Origin: Saccharomyces mikatae IFO 1815
Lineage: Eukaryota; Ascomycota; Saccharomycetes; Saccharomycetales; Saccharomycetaceae
Assembly (NCBI RefSeq): GCF_947241705.1
Contig: NC_079259.1
Location: 868,001 to 932,000, forward strand
Direction: 5' to 3'
DNA length: 64,000 nt
Position numbers and translations under genes: made by a program. This document shows positions 60,673 through 64,000 of this stretch, in pieces. Under the pieces are notes generated by a model. That model worked only from the letters and a program-made list of their open reading frames with translations, had not been told where the DNA came from and ran no database searches. The stretch's first letter is position 1. Each line of letters opens with the position of its first letter.

Positions 60673-60761
60673 CTCTCGGTAGCCAAGTTGGTTTAAGGCG
60701 CAAGACTGTAATTTATTACCACGAAATCTTGAGATCGGGCGTTCGACTCGCCCCCGGGAGA
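60673..60761 (+). tRNA. tY(GUA): tRNA-Tyr(GUA) with a 14-nt intron
   Basis: The gene folds as a tRNA: acceptor strands CTCTCGG and CCGGGAG pair over seven positions, with discriminator A at 60761. The A box TAGCCAAGTTGG starts at 60680 and the B box GTTCGACTC at 60741. The anticodon stem CAAGA/TCTTG encloses anticodon GTA at 60708-60710. A 14-nt intron, 60712-60725 (TTTATTACCACGAA), follows the base 3' to the anticodon, as in all yeast tRNA-Tyr genes. The mature product would be 75 nt before CCA addition. The position between SNU56 and AMD2 agrees with tY(GUA)D of S. cerevisiae. Confidence 0.97.
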
Positions 60762-60762
60762 A

Positions 60763-60768
60763 TTTTTT
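60763..60768 (+). terminator. RNA polymerase III terminator of tRNA-Tyr
   Basis: A run of six T begins one base after the tRNA discriminator, sufficient for RNA polymerase III termination. Confidence 0.9.
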
Positions 60769-61136
60769 GATTTCATTATAAAACAATGTTATTTTTCGTC
60801 TCTTCTGGAGTTAAACCATCTGCTGTTATGGTGTCTTATTCTCCATTAGTAAAATGACATTTATTTTTGACTGGAGTTTAAAGATACCATATAAGTGCTA
60901 AACAAATTATGTGTCATAGATAAAGGTATCTAAAATGGCAGATTCCAAAAGCCGCGCGCACAAATTATTGATAATAGGATTCTTATCGAAGGATAAGACT
61001 TGCGTTTATAGTATCTTAGCATTTAAAAACACATTTCAAACATATATATTTACCGGTAAACTCTTTATTTTAACTAGAGAAAGCTACTTTCAACCACTAA
61101 TCAACTATATATAACACTATATACTGAAGCTATAAG
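60769..61136. promoter_or_regulatory. tRNA-AMD2 intergenic, AMD2 promoter
   Basis: This 368-bp spacer is AT-rich with CTATATATAACACTATATA just before AMD2 (about 61105-61123), a possible TATA region and start site. No LTR or gene is recognised here. Confidence 0.45.
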
Positions 61137-62786
61137 ATGACCGTGCAGTCAGCTTGGAAAAAAAGAGTTCAACTGAAAAAGGACCAACTGAACAGTAAAA
61201 TAAAAGACGAATGGAGATTAAGTAGTTCAACTATATCGAGGTTAAAAGACGATAAAAAAAACCTAGTTAAGAACATCGATGATTTGTGTCCTTCCTCAGA
61301 GAATCAAATCACTCATTCCACTATAGTAGTCTTGAGGGAGAAACTAGACGCGGGAGAATTAACTTGCCATGAAATAGCATTTGCATTCTGTCATAGAGCT
61401 GCCCTAATTCATCAAACAGTAAATTGTTTATCAGAAATCATGTTCTCGGAGGCATTAAAATTAGCCGATTATTTGGACAACAATAAACCAGCCGTAGTAC
61501 CACCCTTGTATGGTATACCAATATCCTTGAAGGATCAATGTAATGTCGAGGGAGTAGACACATCGCTGGGATATTTATCTCGCACTTTTAAAGCAAAGAC
61601 CAAGAGTGAAGAGTCATTGATTGTTAGTTTGTTAAGAGATTTAGGAGCTATAATATTTGTGAAAACTACCGTACCTTCATCTATGATGGCTACAGATACA
61701 CAATCTAATACGTTTGGATATACGTATAACAGTATTAACTTGGGTTTCTCTAGTGGTGGTTCCTCTGGTGGAGAAGGATCGTTAATTGGTGCTCATGGTT
61801 CTTTGCTGGGCTTAGGTACTGACATAGGCGGAAGTATTAGAATTCCAAGCAGTTATCATGGATTGTTTGGTTTGAAGCCAACATTTGGACGTGTTCCCTA
61901 CTTGAGAGTGGATAACTCATTCGAAGGAAGAGAAACAATTCCAAGTGTAATTGGACCGCTAGCAAGAGACCTTTCGGATTTGAGATATTTTATGAGTTGT
62001 ATCATCAATATTTGTCAACCATGGGTGAAGGATGTCAAATGTATTCCGTACCATTTCGATTCATCTACAGATAAATTACACCACGATTATGTTGTTGCAA
62101 TATGGTATGGAGATGGTGTCATTGATCCCCCACCTAGTGATATCAGGGCTTTGAAGATTTGTGAAGATGTAGTTGCCAAAACTGAAGGAATGAAGACCGT
62201 TCAATGGAAACCTCCTAGTGAATTGAGCAGGGAATTGTTTGACATTGCAAATGAAGCTGATGTTGCTGACTCAGGTAACGAGATAAAGAGTGAATTTAAA
62301 GTGTCTGGAGAACCACTTCTGGATATTCTGAAACCAATGGTTTTGGAAGATGGAAGGCCCCCATATACTGTTAATGAATGGTGGAATTTGACTAAAAGAG
62401 TTTATAGTGCGCAACAATCGATGAGAGAGTATTATCTTTCATTCCCCGAGTCAGAAAGACCTGATGTTATCATATCCCCTACAACTCTGACGCCGTTTAG
62501 ACCCGGAGACATGTTAAAGACCACCTTGAGATACATTTTACTATTCAATGTTTTAAATTTTCCATCTTTATCCATACCTGTTGGTAAAGTCAACTGCCAA
62601 ATCGATAGACCAATGAGTGTCTCTTCTGCGCTTAACCCGGAAGATAAAATGGTCAAGACATACTGGAATGACTTATTAGAATCTGGTGACATAGAGGGTT
62701 TCCCAATAGGGCTACAAATAGTAAGCCCCACTTTTGATGACAGTGAGGTATGTAAATTTGCATCCTGGCTTTTGGGCAACATATAG
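61137..62786 (+). CDS. AMD2: putative amidase Amd2
   Basis: This is an amidase-signature-family enzyme of unproven substrate. It has 549 residues, the S. cerevisiae length. The Ser-cisSer-Lys catalytic triad is complete: K132 in GIPISLKDQC, S209 in GGSSGGEGSL, and S233 in GTDIGGSIRIPSS. The glycine-rich signature runs about 202-245. The overall layout resembles fungal acetamidases and mammalian fatty-acid amide hydrolase. There is no signal peptide or membrane segment, so a cytosolic location is likely. The enzyme is expected to hydrolyse a small amide, but the sequence does not say which. Confidence 0.95.
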   Translation: MTVQSAWKKRVQLKKDQLNSKIKDEWRLSSSTISRLKDDKKNLVKNIDDLCPSSENQITHSTIVVLREKLDAGELTCHEIAFAFCHRAALIHQTVNCLSEIMFSEALKLADYLDNNKPAVVPPLYGIPISLKDQCNVEGVDTSLGYLSRTFKAKTKSEESLIVSLLRDLGAIIFVKTTVPSSMMATDTQSNTFGYTYNSINLGFSSGGSSGGEGSLIGAHGSLLGLGTDIGGSIRIPSSYHGLFGLKPTFGRVPYLRVDNSFEGRETIPSVIGPLARDLSDLRYFMSCIINICQPWVKDVKCIPYHFDSSTDKLHHDYVVAIWYGDGVIDPPPSDIRALKICEDVVAKTEGMKTVQWKPPSELSRELFDIANEADVADSGNEIKSEFKVSGEPLLDILKPMVLEDGRPPYTVNEWWNLTKRVYSAQQSMREYYLSFPESERPDVIISPTTLTPFRPGDMLKTTLRYILLFNVLNFPSLSIPVGKVNCQIDRPMSVSSALNPEDKMVKTYWNDLLESGDIEGFPIGLQIVSPTFDDSEVCKFASWLLGNI

Positions 62787-62854
62787 AGAATATCTTCAAT
62801 ACCATACAACCAATCTCTTTGACTCCCGAGAGAAAGAGACGCATAAAGTGACTT

Positions 62855-64000
62855 TTAATATATAACCTCATTTTTGGGCTCTTTGCCGACATTGTATTTA
62901 TTCTTTACAACATCGGAAAAGGAATTGCTATTTAAGGGATCATGCTTCTTTACGTACTTATAAAGTTCATGTATTAATGTTCCATCTTCAGTACCACTGA
63001 CGAATGAGAATGCAGTACCCTCCCTTTGGGCACGACCAGTTCTACCAATTCTATGGACATAGTCATCTATTTTCTTCGAAATCTGAAAATTAACCACTAA
63101 TGAAACATTAGGAATATCCAAACCTCTTGCGGCAACATTCGTTGCAATCATAATCTGGACTTTGCCAGTACGAAATAACTGCAACGAATGCTCTCTTTGC
63201 TCTTGCGACTTGGAACCATGTAGAATGGTCACCTTCATGTTAGTTTCCGTTTGAAATCTTTCGGCTAACCAATCGGCAGTCTGTTTGTAATTAATGAATA
63301 TTATTATGGGTGATTCATATTTAATAACAACCGACTTCAATTTCTTAAATTTCTCTTCTTCATTGTCTGCATATTCAACTACCTGTCGTATCAAAGGTTC
63401 AGAACCAGTATCTAGTCCAATGGTTGCATAAACAGGCTTTCTCATATATCCTGCTGCAATTTTTTCTATCACAGGAGTCATCGTGGCAGTAAACATCAAG
63501 GTTTGTCTATTTGTTGCAGAATCAACATTGACATCAACTTTTGTTAAAATGTTAGTTACCTGGTCTTCGAAACCTAAATCAATCATTTTGTCAGCCTCAT
63601 CTAACACCAATGTTTCTACCTGCTTCATCACTAGCAAGTGGTTATCCAAAGAGTCGATCAAACGTCCCGGCGTAGCTACCAGGATGTCACAACCCTCAGA
63701 TAGAGAAAACGAGATTTCTTCGAACGAGTGTCCACCAACAATAGAAATTACTCGACAGTCATAGTTGTTCTCCCTAGACCATATTTTTGTGACTTTTTCT
63801 GTTTCTGCTTGGATTTGTTGCACTAGTTCTCTTGTTGGTGCTAGAATTAATGCTTTAGGTCCGTCCATGATCTTTAAAGAAGATGGCCTTGGAGGTGATC
63901 TACTCATCCTAATCAAAATCGGAATTATAAATGCTAAGGTTTTACCCGAACCCGTGGATGCAACTCCAAGGAAATCTCTGTGTTGCTTTGCATTACAAAC
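62855..64000 (-). CDS. PRP28: DEAD-box spliceosomal helicase Prp28 (5' part beyond window)
   Basis: Prp28 displaces U1 from the 5' splice site so that U6 can pair there. The frame is open to the window edge, so 381 C-terminal codons are present of the roughly 588 expected. Helicase motifs appear in order: I (ASTGSGKT, from 63961 to 63938), Ia (PTRELVQQ), Ib (TPGRLID), II (DEAD in VLDEADKMIDLGFEDQ), III (TAT rather than the usual SAT), V (ARGLDIPN) and VI (HRIGRTGRA). The TAT form of motif III is, as I recall, also in S. cerevisiae Prp28. The C-terminal tail ends KEPKNEVIY. It converges with AMD2 with about 68 bp between the stop codons. Confidence 0.96.
   Translation of the reverse strand, partial: VCNAKQHRDFLGVASTGSGKTLAFIIPILIRMSRSPPRPSSLKIMDGPKALILAPTRELVQQIQAETEKVTKIWSRENNYDCRVISIVGGHSFEEISFSLSEGCDILVATPGRLIDSLDNHLLVMKQVETLVLDEADKMIDLGFEDQVTNILTKVDVNVDSATNRQTLMFTATMTPVIEKIAAGYMRKPVYATIGLDTGSEPLIRQVVEYADNEEEKFKKLKSVVIKYESPIIIFINYKQTADWLAERFQTETNMKVTILHGSKSQEQREHSLQLFRTGKVQIMIATNVAARGLDIPNVSLVVNFQISKKIDDYVHRIGRTGRAQREGTAFSFVSGTEDGTLIHELYKYVKKHDPLNSNSFSDVVKNKYNVGKEPKNEVIY

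Overview
This is nuclear DNA of a Saccharomyces (sensu stricto) yeast. It holds an unbroken block equivalent to S. cerevisiae chromosome IV, YDR211W to YDR243C, in the same gene order and orientation: GCD6 (end only), TCP1, UPC2, AHA1, ADR1, RAD9, SPR28, MFB1, GTB1, YDR222W, CRF1, HTB1, HTA1, ADK1, SIR4, PCF11, IVY1, COX20, HEM1, RTN1, LYS4, PRP42, FMN1, MRPL7, SEC26, YDR239C, SNU56, tRNA-Tyr, AMD2, PRP28 (5' end missing). Histones H2A and H2B match my memory of the S. cerevisiae proteins, while RAD9, SIR4, AHA1, SNU56 and PRP28 differ clearly. I therefore infer a non-cerevisiae Saccharomyces species (the mikatae/kudriavzevii/uvarum side of the genus is plausible) and cannot name it from this window. 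No protein gene shows an intron or a break.

Layout. 1-12.3 kb: chaperone and transcription-factor genes (CCT subunit, sterol regulator Upc2, Hsp90 co-chaperone Aha1, glucose-repression regulator Adr1). 12.9-20.2 kb: three minus-strand genes, the DNA-damage checkpoint adaptor RAD9, the sporulation septin SPR28 and the mitochondrial F-box gene MFB1. 20.7-27.0 kb: glucosidase II beta (GTB1), an uncharacterised gene and CRF1. 27.7-29.3 kb: the divergent H2B/H2A pair with its shared cell-cycle promoter. 29.9-39.5 kb: ADK1, SIR4, PCF11, IVY1. 39.6-46.5 kb: mitochondrial and metabolic genes (COX20, HEM1, LYS4) plus RTN1. 46.8-58.5 kb: PRP42 and SNU56 (two U1 snRNP proteins), FMN1, MRPL7, SEC26 and an uncharacterised gene. 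58.5-61.1 kb: a gene-poor stretch of old Ty LTRs beside an intron-bearing tRNA-Tyr. 61.1-64.0 kb: AMD2 and PRP28.

The genes are independent eukaryotic units rather than an operon, but several promoters carry sites that fit their gene: an Upc2-type sterol/anoxia element upstream of UPC2, a three-unit heat-shock element upstream of AHA1, a middle-sporulation element upstream of SPR28, a Hap-type CCAAT box upstream of HEM1, and two facing histone UAS copies forming a perfect 18-bp inverted repeat between HTB1 and HTA1.

I found no undescribed multi-gene system. The most rewarding non-coding structure is the LTR cluster: a solo Ty3 sigma LTR with matching 5-bp target duplications sits 16 bp from the tRNA gene. 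Next to it an older LTR of a family I cannot name, also bounded by matching 5-bp duplications, contains a delta LTR and an inverted second copy of its own family. The best candidate for an unannotated gene is a 64-codon ATG reading frame between RTN1 and LYS4. Several long frames begin at non-ATG codons; I placed those starts at the first suitable ATG, which gives lengths close to the known orthologues.
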